From NCBI GenBank assembly GCA_021789735.1, contig JAJYJB010000081.1:1-10477 (forward strand): a stretch of 10,477 bases of DNA. The letters are read 5' to 3'. Shown piece by piece: positions 1 through 6,731 of this stretch. A model generated the notes under the pieces. That model worked only from the letters and a program-made list of their open reading frames with translations. It did not search any database and was not told the origin of the DNA. Position 1 is the stretch's first letter. Every line of letters starts with the position of its first letter. A program made the position numbers and the translations under genes. The stretch comes from Nitrospirota bacterium. Its GTDB lineage: Bacteria > Nitrospirota > Thermodesulfovibrionia > Thermodesulfovibrionales > JdFR-88.

Positions 1-155
1 GATACGACAAGGCCGCGGAGGTGATCAAAAAGGCGCGGGAAGAAAAAAAGACGGTGCGGGAGTTGGTTGTGCAACTGGGCTACATGGATGAAATGGAGGC
101 CCGCAGGCTCCTGGACCCGGAGTCCATGATCCGTCCCAAAAACCCCCGCCCCTAA
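1..155 (+). CDS. Class II fumarase / aspartate ammonia-lyase family, C-terminal end (partial)
   Basis: Only the last 50 codons are present; the gene enters from the left edge, reading in the frame that begins at base 3 and ending with TAA at 153-155. The peptide starts YDKAAEVIKKAREE and continues through VRELVVQLGYM to LLDPESMIRP, which matches the small C-terminal domain (FumaraseC_C type) of the fumarase/aspartase superfamily. These homotetrameric cytosolic lyases interconvert fumarate with malate (FumC) or with aspartate (AspA). The active-site signature lies upstream and is not in the window, so the two activities cannot be separated; the ending 'ESMIRP' is a little more like aspartases, whereas the IGYDKAA-type opening is common to both. 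The stop codon overlaps that of the antiparallel transposase remnant. The family call is firm, the exact substrate is not. Confidence 0.82.
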   Translation, partial: YDKAAEVIKKAREEKKTVRELVVQLGYMDEMEARRLLDPESMIRPKNPRP

Positions 156-419
156 AATTGCAGGCTGAAATAGCTTTTTATAAGCATCCACCTAGTCGAA
201 TAATCGCTGTCGCCTTCCGGAAGCGTCCAGATACAGTGGAGATGCTCAGGCAATATAACATAGGCATCAAGCCTGAATGCGTGACGGGCCATTACATACT
301 TTGCTGCTTTCTTGACGAGATTTATATTTTTCTCGTCACAGAAAATATGCCGCAGGTTCCCGGTAACGAGCGTGAAAAAGAAAGATGCGCCTTTTAGCTT
401 GCGACCTTCGATAATCCAT
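152..419 (-). pseudogene. REP-associated tyrosine transposase (RAYT, Y1_Tnp/IS200-like) remnant, frameshifted and truncated
   Basis: Reading the minus strand from ATG 419-417 gives MDYRRSQAK, then a one-base shift in an A4 run (plus-strand T4 at 392-395), then an open stretch of 79 codons from GASFFFTLVT to TAG at 154-152. It contains KYVMARHAFRLDAYVILPEH followed by LHCIWTLPEGD and RWMLIKSYFS, the conserved N-terminal half of RAYTs. The HLH within PEHLHCIW is the HUH metal/strand-transfer motif. Intact family members are roughly 150-180 residues and carry the catalytic Tyr in a C-terminal helix; that half is missing, since homology ends near base 163 against the fumarase stop. A REP palindrome sits 12 bases upstream on the same strand, the usual RAYT arrangement. 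With a frameshift and no catalytic Tyr it cannot be active. A plus-strand reading of the same bases (158-397) is an antisense shadow. Confidence 0.85.
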
Positions 420-430
420 ACCTATGGAAT

Positions 431-462
431 TGCTGGGCTTCGCTGCACTCAGCCCAGCCTAC
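431..462 (-). repeat. REP element (repetitive extragenic palindrome) of the adjacent RAYT
   Basis: On the minus strand this reads GTAG (462-459), then GCTGGGCT (458-451), an 11-base loop, then AGCCCAGC (439-432). The 8-bp arms are perfect. A GTAG or GGAG tetranucleotide 5' to an imperfect or perfect palindrome is the established signature of REPs recognised by RAYT proteins. Its place immediately upstream of the RAYT start on the same strand supports the pairing. No second copy is seen in the window. Transcribed from either strand it would fold, so it could also affect the 5' side of the divergent aldehyde dehydrogenase gene, though the predicted promoter of that gene lies downstream of it. 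Confidence 0.8.
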
Positions 463-480
463 ACTAATCCCCCATATTCC

Positions 481-509
481 TTGAATTCGCCTTTCCTCTG
501 TGATTTAAT
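481..509 (+). promoter_or_regulatory. Predicted sigma-70 promoter of the aldehyde dehydrogenase gene, extended -10
   Basis: TTGAAT (481-486) and TTTAAT (504-509) are separated by 17 bases, and TG at 501-502 one base before the -10 makes it an extended -10. Counting from the last -10 base as -7 places +1 at about 516, the A of the ATG itself. Sequence inspection only. Confidence 0.45.
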
Positions 510-515
510 CTTGTT

Positions 516-1970
516 ATGGATATATCCGGGAAAAAACAAAAACCCCGTCCAAAAGAATTCCTTCTGGGCGGCAAATGGACGGAGACAGAAAAAAGTTTCC
601 CTGTCATCAACCCTTACACCGGCCAGACCATGGCCCAGGTCTGCCAGGCCGGCCCCGCCGAAATAGAAGAGGCGCTCAAGCTGGCCGAGGGCGCCGCACC
701 TTTAATGGCATCCCTCCCCTCTCACAGGAAGGCGCATATCCTGCAGAAGGCCTCCGATGCGCTTCTGGAAAGAAAGGAGGAGATCGCCCGAACCATCACC
801 CTTGAAAACGGCAAACCCATTCGTGAGGCAAGGATGGAGGCGGAAAGGGCATCCCTTACGTTCCGGATAGCCTCCGAAGAGGCTTCAAGGAGCTTTAATG
901 GAGAGTTCATGGCCTTGGACAGAAACACCGTCTCCGAGGGCCGTTGGGGGATCACCAGAAGGTTCCCGTCGGGGCCTGTCCTTGGGATCACCCCGTTTAA
1001 TTTCCCCCTTAACCTGGTGGCCCATAAGGTTGCCCCCGCTATCGCCGCAGGCAACCCCGTCATCATCAAGCCGGCCTCAAAGACCCCTTTGTCCGCCCTT
1101 ATGCTGGGAGAGACCCTGATGGATGCCGGAATGCCGGAGGGCTGTTTAAGCGTCCTGCCCGCCGGAGGCAAAGATATCGAACCCGCCATCACCGACCCCA
1201 GGATAAAGGTGCTTTCCTTTACCGGGAGCGCTATCGTGGGGTGGAGTTTGAAGCGGCTTGCATATGACAAAAAGGTGATACTGGAGCTGGGCGGAAACGC
1301 CGGGGTGCTCCTGGATGAGGACTGTGACCTGGGACATGCGGTAAACCGTACGCTGGCCGGGTCTTTTTCCTATGCCGGCCAGATCTGCATCTCCGTGCAG
1401 AGGATATATGTCCACCGGAAGATACACGATGCTTTCCTGGAGCGGTTTGTGGCCGGGGTGAGATCATTAAAGATGGGAGACCCCCTGGACGAATCCGTGC
1501 AGGTGGGGCCGATGATAGATGAGGACAACCTTTCCAGGGTCTCCGCCTGGGTCGAAGAGGCTGTGTCCTGCGGAGCCAAAGTGGTCACCGGGGGGAAAAG
1601 AAGCGGGGATTTTTTCTACGAGCCCACCGTGGTTACCGATGCCACCCCGTGGATGAAACTGAGCTGCATGGAGGTGTTCGCCCCTGTTGTGACCGTGACT
1701 CCTGTTGAAAGTTTTGAAGCAGGGCTTGATGCCATCAACGCCTCGGTTTACGGGCTTCAGGCGGGGGTCTTTACGGGAAACCTCAAGCGCGCCTTCACGG
1801 CATTCGAGACCCTGCATGTGGGCGGCGTGGTAATAAACGGGGTCCCTACCTTCAGGGTGGACCACATGCCATATGGGGGCATCAAGCAGTCCGGGGCGGG
1901 CAGGGAGGGCGTAAAGTACGCGATCGAGGAAATGACGGAGCCAAGGCTCATGGCCCTGCGGCTTATCTGA
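516..1970 (+). CDS. NAD(P)-dependent aldehyde dehydrogenase
   Basis: A 484-residue cytosolic enzyme of the aldehyde dehydrogenase superfamily, oxidising an aldehyde to the acid with NAD(P)+. Visible landmarks: TPFNFPLN with the oxyanion-hole Asn162, Lys185 in IIKPAS (cofactor), FTGSAIVG near 235-242 (Rossmann loop), Glu257 in LELGG (general base), Cys291 in YAGQICIS (nucleophile) and Glu386 in MEVFAP. The C-terminal stretch FRVDHMPYGGIKQSG and EEMTEPRL resembles the family 21-like/lactaldehyde dehydrogenase-like branch; this sub-assignment is from memory of family sequences, and the physiological aldehyde is unknown. Length is normal. ATG 516 is the only plausible start: an in-frame TGA lies at 501-503 and the conserved FLLGGKW begins at residue 15. 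There is no Shine-Dalgarno sequence upstream. It converges on the DUF362 gene with a 30-base gap. Confidence 0.93.
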   Translation: MDISGKKQKPRPKEFLLGGKWTETEKSFPVINPYTGQTMAQVCQAGPAEIEEALKLAEGAAPLMASLPSHRKAHILQKASDALLERKEEIARTITLENGKPIREARMEAERASLTFRIASEEASRSFNGEFMALDRNTVSEGRWGITRRFPSGPVLGITPFNFPLNLVAHKVAPAIAAGNPVIIKPASKTPLSALMLGETLMDAGMPEGCLSVLPAGGKDIEPAITDPRIKVLSFTGSAIVGWSLKRLAYDKKVILELGGNAGVLLDEDCDLGHAVNRTLAGSFSYAGQICISVQRIYVHRKIHDAFLERFVAGVRSLKMGDPLDESVQVGPMIDEDNLSRVSAWVEEAVSCGAKVVTGGKRSGDFFYEPTVVTDATPWMKLSCMEVFAPVVTVTPVESFEAGLDAINASVYGLQAGVFTGNLKRAFTAFETLHVGGVVINGVPTFRVDHMPYGGIKQSGAGREGVKYAIEEMTEPRLMALRLI

Positions 1971-2000
1971 ATCTCATCCGCATCCCATCCGGGAAAGATT

Positions 2001-3083
2001 TCACCTAAGGGCGATGGCCTTTTCCGGGCACATCTCCTGGCAGCAAAAGCACGCTATGCAGGCCCCTGGATCCACCTGCGGAATGGCAGCTTTGATGGAG
2101 AGCGCAGACATCGGGCAATGATCAATGCAGGTGCCGCAGCCGGTGCACCTGTCCGGATCGGCCTGCGGACGAAGCACCGTCCGGTCATGGATCATCTGCT
2201 GGATGGCCTCATTGCGAAGCAGTGTCTCCCCGCCCAGGGCAGGCAGCTTGAAATCAGGCAGGCGTTTCAGCTCGCCGATCACCTCTATCGTCTTAAGGTC
2301 ATAGTCCCCAAGGCCCGTCTCCTTGGCCTTTTGAAGGAACCTGAGGCGCGCGGGCTCGCACCCCATCATGGTTGCGATCACGGCATCCACGGCTACCGCG
2401 TTGTCCGAGGCGAGAATAAGCCCTATGTCCCTAAGATCGGGAGAAGCAGGCCCGTTGCCTTCCATTCCCACTATCGCGTCCACTATGAACAGGTCAGGCA
2501 CACGCAGGCGGAAGACATCCACCACCACCTCGTGAAAGCGCTCGGGGCTGCCCGCCGCCTTGTGCAACATGGCTTTCTGCGCGCCGGGCAAAATGCCGTA
2601 ACTGTTTTTTATCGCTCCGGTTACAACGGTCAGCCCATGGGTCTTGAATTTAGGCAGACTGATGACTATATCCGCTTCCATTACAGCCCGCGAAACGCTG
2701 ACGGACGGCATGAACCGGGCATTGAATTCCAGTTTCACCGAATCGTCACCTATGTTTAGATAATGCCCTCCGGATGCCTCCATAAGGCCGGTTTTTATGA
2801 AACTCTCCTCGTTCGCCCCATAGTCGAACAGCCCCGGATTGTCCCCAACGATGATGGAAGCGGCCCCCATTTTCTCGATCTTTTCGACAACGGCGCGCAG
2901 GACTGCCGGATTTGTGACAATGCTTTCCCTTGCCTCCGAAGCCCTCAGGACATTGGGCTTTATAAGAACTTTTTTGCCCCGGACCTCCAAAGGGAAGAGC
3001 TCAAAAACCCTGTCTATCGCGGGGCTGACGTTTTCATATGAAGACGGCTGGATCAGAACTTTTGGCATTGCAACTTTTGGCAT
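2001..3083 (-). CDS. DUF362 domain protein with C-terminal 2x[4Fe-4S] ferredoxin module
   Basis: This 360-residue protein has a DUF362 domain over about residues 8-290 (GKKVLIKPNVLRA, DIVISLPKFKTHGLT, TGAIKNSYGILPG, DAIVGMEGNGP are typical landmarks) and a bacterial ferredoxin module at 305-360. Cysteines 313/316/319/323 and 342/345/348/352 form two CxxCxxCxxxCP motifs; Cys347 is an extra cysteine in the second. The family is soluble and presumed to be an iron-sulfur redox protein, but no reaction is established for it. The start at 3083 is supported by AAGGTG at 3096-3091, seven bases upstream. The first 12 bases of the gene are repeated in frame (second ATG at 3068). It lies 49 bases downstream of ftsH on the same strand, so it may be cotranscribed, although the gap is very AT-rich and could hold a promoter. 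Confidence 0.93.
   Translation of the reverse strand: MPKVAMPKVLIQPSSYENVSPAIDRVFELFPLEVRGKKVLIKPNVLRASEARESIVTNPAVLRAVVEKIEKMGAASIIVGDNPGLFDYGANEESFIKTGLMEASGGHYLNIGDDSVKLEFNARFMPSVSVSRAVMEADIVISLPKFKTHGLTVVTGAIKNSYGILPGAQKAMLHKAAGSPERFHEVVVDVFRLRVPDLFIVDAIVGMEGNGPASPDLRDIGLILASDNAVAVDAVIATMMGCEPARLRFLQKAKETGLGDYDLKTIEVIGELKRLPDFKLPALGGETLLRNEAIQQMIHDRTVLRPQADPDRCTGCGTCIDHCPMSALSIKAAIPQVDPGACIACFCCQEMCPEKAIALR
3057..3083 (-). repeat. 12-bp direct repeat duplicating the start of the DUF362 gene
   Basis: ATGCCAAAAGTT occurs at 3083-3072 and again at 3068-3057, in the same frame and 15 bases apart, giving the peptide MPKVAMPKV. Both copies carry an ATG. The Shine-Dalgarno AAGGTG (3096-3091) is correctly spaced only for the first. 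Confidence 0.85.
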
Positions 3084-3132
3084 TACCGGGCACCTTTCAA
3101 AGCGATATATATTTTATATTTTTTTTAAGGCT

Positions 3133-5076
3133 TCATTTTTGCGGCGGCGGGCCGGGTTCCCGTTTCTTTTTCGGCGGGCCTATGATCTTTTCTATCTGCT
3201 CTCTGTCCAGGGACTCTTCTTTTACAAGCTCCCCGGCCAGCCTGTCAAGGGCCTCTCTTTTGTCCCGCAATATCTCTTCGGCCCTGGCCTGGGCCTCCTC
3301 GATAAGTTTTCTTATCTCCTGGTCCATCAGCCATGCCATGCCCTCGCTGTAGCGTTTTGGCTGGGCAAGCTCTCGCCCCAGAAAAGGGTGCTCCTCTCCC
3401 CTTCCAAGATTTATAGGGCCCACCCTGTCGCTCATACCCCACTGGGCAACCATCTTTTCCGCCAGGGCGGTTGCCTCCTTAAGATCGTTTTGCGCCCCTG
3501 TGCTTACGTCATTAAAGACGATCTTTTCCGCCACCCTGCCACCAAGCGCCACGGCCAGCTTGTCCAGAAGATAGTTGCGGGGATAATAATGCCTGTCTTC
3601 CTCCGGCAGAAGCTGGGTTATGCCCATCGCCATGCCTCTGGGCACGATGCTTACCTTGTGTATGGGATCTGCACCAGGCAGCTCCGAGGCCACGATAGTG
3701 TGGCCGGATTCATGATACGCGGTGATGCGTTTTTCAAGATCGCTTATGGTCTCCTCCCGCACCGAGCCCATAAGCAGTATGTCCCTGGCCTCATCGAAAT
3801 CCTTCATGTCTATCCGCTTCTTGTCCTGCCTGATGGCAATAAGCGCGGCCTCGTTTGCCAGGTTTTCAAGGTCGGCGCCCGTCATTCCTGGGGTGCCCCT
3901 GGCAACTTTCTCCAGGTCAACGCCGGGGGCAAGGCTCTTGCCCCTGACGTGTATCTCCAGTATGGCCTTCCTCTCTTTCAGTCCGGGCCTGTCTATCACT
4001 ATATGCCTGTCAAACCTCCCCGGCCTAAGGAGCGCGGGGTCCAGGACGTCGGGCCTGTTGGTAGCGGCCATGATTATCACCGCCTCGTGGGGCTCGAACC
4101 CGTCCATCTCCCCCAGAAGCTGGTTCAGAGTCTGCTCCCTTTCATCATGTCCTCCGCCAAATCCCGCCCCCCTTGTGCGCCCCACGGCGTCGATCTCGTC
4201 GATGAAGATTATGCTGGGCTGGGTGGCCTTGGCTTTCTTGAACAGGTCCCTAACCCTTGCCGCCCCCACTCCCACAAACATCTCTATGAACTCAGAGGCG
4301 CTGATGCTGTAAAAAGGCGTTCCGGCTTCGCCTGCAACGGCGCGCGCCAGGAGCGTTTTGCCTGTCCCTGGAGGGCCCACGAGCAGCATGCCCTTGGGCA
4401 CCTTTGCCCCCATCTGCATGTACTTCGATGGGTCCCTGAGGAATTCTATTATCTCCCGAAGCTCCCTCTTGGCATTGTCCATACCGGCAACGTCCTTGAA
4501 GGTTATCTTCGGGGTCTTGCCATCCCCCTCAAAAAGCCTTGCCTTGCTCTCCCCGAAGGAAAAAAGCCCCCCCGGCCCGCCGCTTATCTGCCTTGCCGTG
4601 CGCCTCATAAGCAGCATCCATACCCCTATTATGAGGACCCAAGGAAGTATGCCCATTATGATATCCAGAAGCGGGGAGGATTTTTGCTTGGGCTTTACGT
4701 CTATCGAGACGCCCTTTGCCCTTAGCTTATCCATGAGCCCCTGCCCCTGAAATTCGGGCAGGAACGTCTTGAACGCCTTTGCTTTTGCCGGTTTGCCGCC
4801 CTCCGGGGTAACCTGCACCTCCTGCTTGAACTGCCCCGTGACCGTAAGCCCCTGTATGGTCACGGACTGGATGTTACCGGAGTCCAACTGGTTCTGGAAG
4901 GTGCTGTAGGTAATGGTATATGTCTGCTGCTCCTCCTGCGTCTTGTAATTGAAAGTCTGCCAGAGGTACAGAAGCAGAAAGAAAAAGACGATGGCTGCAA
5001 CCCATCGCCACTGGCTCAGCTTGTCCTGCTGGTCAGGATTCTTTTCGTTTTCAGGGGGTGTTTGTTTTTTGACCAT
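3133..5076 (-). CDS. ftsH: ATP-dependent zinc metalloprotease FtsH
   Basis: A 647-residue membrane-bound AAA+ protease that extracts and degrades membrane proteins and some cytosolic regulators as a hexamer. Order of parts: cytosolic N-terminus, membrane segment about 25-41, periplasmic domain, second membrane segment about 136-157, AAA domain from about 190, M41 protease domain from about 440. Seen motifs: Walker A GPPGTGKT 234-241, pore loop MFVGVGA near 266-272, Walker B IIFIDEID 289-296, arginine fingers Arg351 and Arg354 in RPGRFD, zinc site HESGH 455-459 and probable third ligand Asp531 in TGAQNDL. HESGH replaces the usual HEAGH but keeps both His and Glu. The tail is proline- and lysine-rich ([15 protein letters not shown]). 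Length is normal. ATG 5076 is preceded by a weak AGGG only four bases away; a promoter is predicted at 5118-5090. Confidence 0.98.
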   Translation of the reverse strand: MVKKQTPPENEKNPDQQDKLSQWRWVAAIVFFFLLLYLWQTFNYKTQEEQQTYTITYSTFQNQLDSGNIQSVTIQGLTVTGQFKQEVQVTPEGGKPAKAKAFKTFLPEFQGQGLMDKLRAKGVSIDVKPKQKSSPLLDIIMGILPWVLIIGVWMLLMRRTARQISGGPGGLFSFGESKARLFEGDGKTPKITFKDVAGMDNAKRELREIIEFLRDPSKYMQMGAKVPKGMLLVGPPGTGKTLLARAVAGEAGTPFYSISASEFIEMFVGVGAARVRDLFKKAKATQPSIIFIDEIDAVGRTRGAGFGGGHDEREQTLNQLLGEMDGFEPHEAVIIMAATNRPDVLDPALLRPGRFDRHIVIDRPGLKERKAILEIHVRGKSLAPGVDLEKVARGTPGMTGADLENLANEAALIAIRQDKKRIDMKDFDEARDILLMGSVREETISDLEKRITAYHESGHTIVASELPGADPIHKVSIVPRGMAMGITQLLPEEDRHYYPRNYLLDKLAVALGGRVAEKIVFNDVSTGAQNDLKEATALAEKMVAQWGMSDRVGPINLGRGEEHPFLGRELAQPKRYSEGMAWLMDQEIRKLIEEAQARAEEILRDKREALDRLAGELVKEESLDREQIEKIIGPPKKKREPGPPPQK

Positions 5077-5089
5077 GGCCCTGTTTCAA

Positions 5090-5118
5090 ATTCTAGTATT
5101 GCAGGCCCAAAGTAGCAA
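5090..5118 (-). promoter_or_regulatory. Predicted sigma-70 promoter of ftsH
   Basis: On the minus strand TTGCTA (5118-5113) and TAGAAT (5095-5090) are 17 bases apart. The +1 would fall near 5083, leaving a leader of about seven bases before ATG 5076. No clear heat-shock (sigma-32-like) element was recognised. Inspection only. Confidence 0.4.
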
Positions 5119-5207
5119 GACCTCGCCCCTCCGGAATGTTTTTCCCCTCGTTCAAAAAAAACGCCATTCCCTCACACCCCGCTTTCGCTCCCCCTCTCCC
5201 ACTCATT

Positions 5208-5783
5208 TTAAAACTTCACTTTTGGCGCCTCCGACTGCCCGGCAGGGATATGGTAGTATTGGGCCTCACTGACGCCCGCGAAGCCCGCATAGAACCTGCC
5301 CATGAACGTCCTTATATAGGAGTTAAGCGCCAGGACGTCGTCGTTGTATCTTTTGCGCGCCACGGCTATCCTGTTTTCAGTCCCCTCCAGGCTGTCCTGG
5401 AGCTTCAAAAAGTTTTCATTAGCCTTCAATTCCGGGTAGCGCTCCTGCAAAAGAAGAAGCCTTGAAAGGGGGCCTTCCATCTGGTTGGCGGCATCTATCT
5501 TGTCTTTGGTTGTATGGGCCTGGAAATATTTGGTCCTTGCGGCGGCTATGTCCTCGAACAAGCCCTTTTCATGGGCCGCATAGCCCTTTACCGTCTCCAC
5601 CAGGTTTGGTATCAGGTCGTATCTCCTTTTCAGCTGGTTTTCAACCTGCGCCCAACCGTTTTTAACGTTCTCATCCATTATTACAACCCTGTTGTACCCC
5701 GATATTATGGTAGAGGCAATGATGACCCCCGCGAGCACTAGCGCCGCCACCGAAATCAGGGCCGCTTTCACACCATTGGACAT
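5208..5783 (-). CDS. lemA: LemA family membrane protein
   Basis: A 191-residue protein of the LemA family, whose biochemical role is not settled; members are membrane-anchored helical proteins with the helical bundle outside the cytoplasm. One hydrophobic segment at about 7-28 serves as anchor. The family core is plain: WAQVENQLKRRYDLIPNLVE at 44-63 followed by VKGYAAHEKGLFEDI, then YPELKANENFLKLQ (116-129) and TENRIAVARKRYND (135-148). ATG 5783 has a full Shine-Dalgarno AAGGAGGT at 5802-5795. It follows the TPM-domain gene by 108 bases, a very common pairing. The C-terminal part (IRTFMGRFYAGFAG) is the usual FPG-type ending in slightly changed form. No convincing promoter was found in the 5784-5891 gap. 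Confidence 0.95.
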   Translation of the reverse strand: MSNGVKAALISVAALVLAGVIIASTIISGYNRVVIMDENVKNGWAQVENQLKRRYDLIPNLVETVKGYAAHEKGLFEDIAAARTKYFQAHTTKDKIDAANQMEGPLSRLLLLQERYPELKANENFLKLQDSLEGTENRIAVARKRYNDDVLALNSYIRTFMGRFYAGFAGVSEAQYYHIPAGQSEAPKVKF

Positions 5784-5891
5784 TTTTTAAAGATACCTCC
5801 TTGAACCTTGATTGCGTTCTCTAATTTAATTTACCGGGCTCCGATTTTTTTATTTTGAACCGGCACGCTTTTTTGTTTTTATCTTTGGGGC

Positions 5892-6731
5892 CTACCACCC
5901 GCCGCTTGCTCCTCCGCCGCCGAATCCTCCTCCGCCGCCACCGCCAAAACTTCCGCCTCCAAAACCTCCACCCCCGCCGCCAAAGCCGCCAAACCCGCCC
6001 CCTCCTCCGCCAAGGAGGAAAAACAGGAACAGCCCCGGGTGCCTTATGAAAAGCAGCAAGGCGATCAGAAAGAATATGCCCATGCCAATGAGGCTGAAAA
6101 GGCTCTGCCCCTGCGGCTGCCCGGCCACATCCATCGGGGACGGGGCGTTGGCCAGCCCTGTTATCCGCACACCGGCATCCTGGGCTATCTGAAAAGCCAC
6201 GGCTTGTACAGCCAGGGAGATGCCGTCCGAATAATCACCCTTCTTAAAATAAGGGACCAGGTACTCACGCCCAACGGTGCCCACGAAACTGTCCGGCAGC
6301 GCACCTTCAAGCCCGTAGCCAACCTCGAACCGGTAATGGCGCTCTTTTAGCGCCACAAGCAACAGCACCCCGTTGTCTTTCCCCTTTTGTCCGGGCTTCC
6401 ATTTTTCCGCGACTGCCATCGAATAATCCTCTATGGCCTGCCCATCAAGGCTTGGCACCGTAAGCACAAGCACCTGCGCGGATGTCTTTTTCTCCAGCTC
6501 CTGCAAATAGCCGTTCAGCTCCTGCCTGGTCCCCGGACCTATTATCCCGGCAAGGTCCGTAACATAATCCGTGGGCATGGAGGGCAGGTTTTTCAAAAAA
6601 CCATCGGGCGCGGAACTGCCAAAGGCAAGACCGGAGTAAAGGAACGTGCCCGAAAGAAAAACAAAAAATGCCAGTAAAAGGAGCGCCCGGAAATGCGGAT
6701 AAAAATGCGGGGCCTTAAATCTTGGCTGCAT
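5892..6731 (-). CDS. TPM-domain (YgcG-type) secreted/membrane protein with Gly-rich tail
   Basis: A 279-residue protein with an N-terminal export signal (hydrophobic about 16-38), a TPM domain at about 52-185 (YVTDLAGII, then KGKDNGVLLLVAL and RFEVGYGLEGALPD), a membrane segment at about 211-229 with a second hydrophobic patch at 232-240, and a C-terminal tail from 241 that is almost all Gly with Phe and Ser, ending in GASGGW. TPM domains (YgcG, Psb32/TLP18.3) have been linked to phosphatase activity and photosystem repair, but the bacterial function is open. The Gly-rich end is typical of YgcG-type members and makes 5892-6000 a low-complexity CCGCC-rich tract on the plus strand. The ATG lies 17 bases inside the upstream nucleotidyltransferase gene and has only a weak ribosome site (GCGGAAAT), suggesting translational coupling. 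No alternative Met is available before residue 52. Confidence 0.92.
   Translation of the reverse strand: MQPRFKAPHFYPHFRALLLLAFFVFLSGTFLYSGLAFGSSAPDGFLKNLPSMPTDYVTDLAGIIGPGTRQELNGYLQELEKKTSAQVLVLTVPSLDGQAIEDYSMAVAEKWKPGQKGKDNGVLLLVALKERHYRFEVGYGLEGALPDSFVGTVGREYLVPYFKKGDYSDGISLAVQAVAFQIAQDAGVRITGLANAPSPMDVAGQPQGQSLFSLIGMGIFFLIALLLFIRHPGLFLFFLLGGGGGGFGGFGGGGGGFGGGSFGGGGGGGFGGGGASGGW

Noticed and set aside
313..338. Perfect 8-bp inverted repeat TGACGAGA/TCTCGTCA with a T-rich loop, terminator-like after the fumarase gene
   Set aside because: It lies inside the former RAYT coding sequence (codons for DEKNINLVK), 158 bases past the stop, and is not followed by a T run; probably coincidence.
158..397. 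Plus-strand 79-codon ORF between the fumarase-like gene and the aldehyde dehydrogenase gene
   Set aside because: It starts at TTG without a ribosome site and is the exact antisense of the RAYT remnant, which has clear family similarity.
1971..2000. Possible bidirectional terminator between the convergent aldehyde dehydrogenase and DUF362 genes
   Set aside because: Only a 4-bp stem (TCCC/GGGA) can be drawn, with no T run; too weak to call.
3106..3127. AT-rich tract between ftsH and the DUF362 gene as a promoter
   Set aside because: Several TATA-like hexamers can be chosen on the minus strand but none has a -35 at a proper distance, so it is left uncalled.
2839..4725. A 628-codon plus-strand ORF
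   Set aside because: Antisense of ftsH and of the DUF362 gene; both minus-strand proteins have complete catalytic or cysteine motifs, and the plus-strand product has none.
5892..6000. CCGCC-rich tract resembling a tandem repeat or a CRISPR-like array
   Set aside because: It is the coding sequence for the Gly-rich tail of the TPM protein; units are irregular and there are no spacers.
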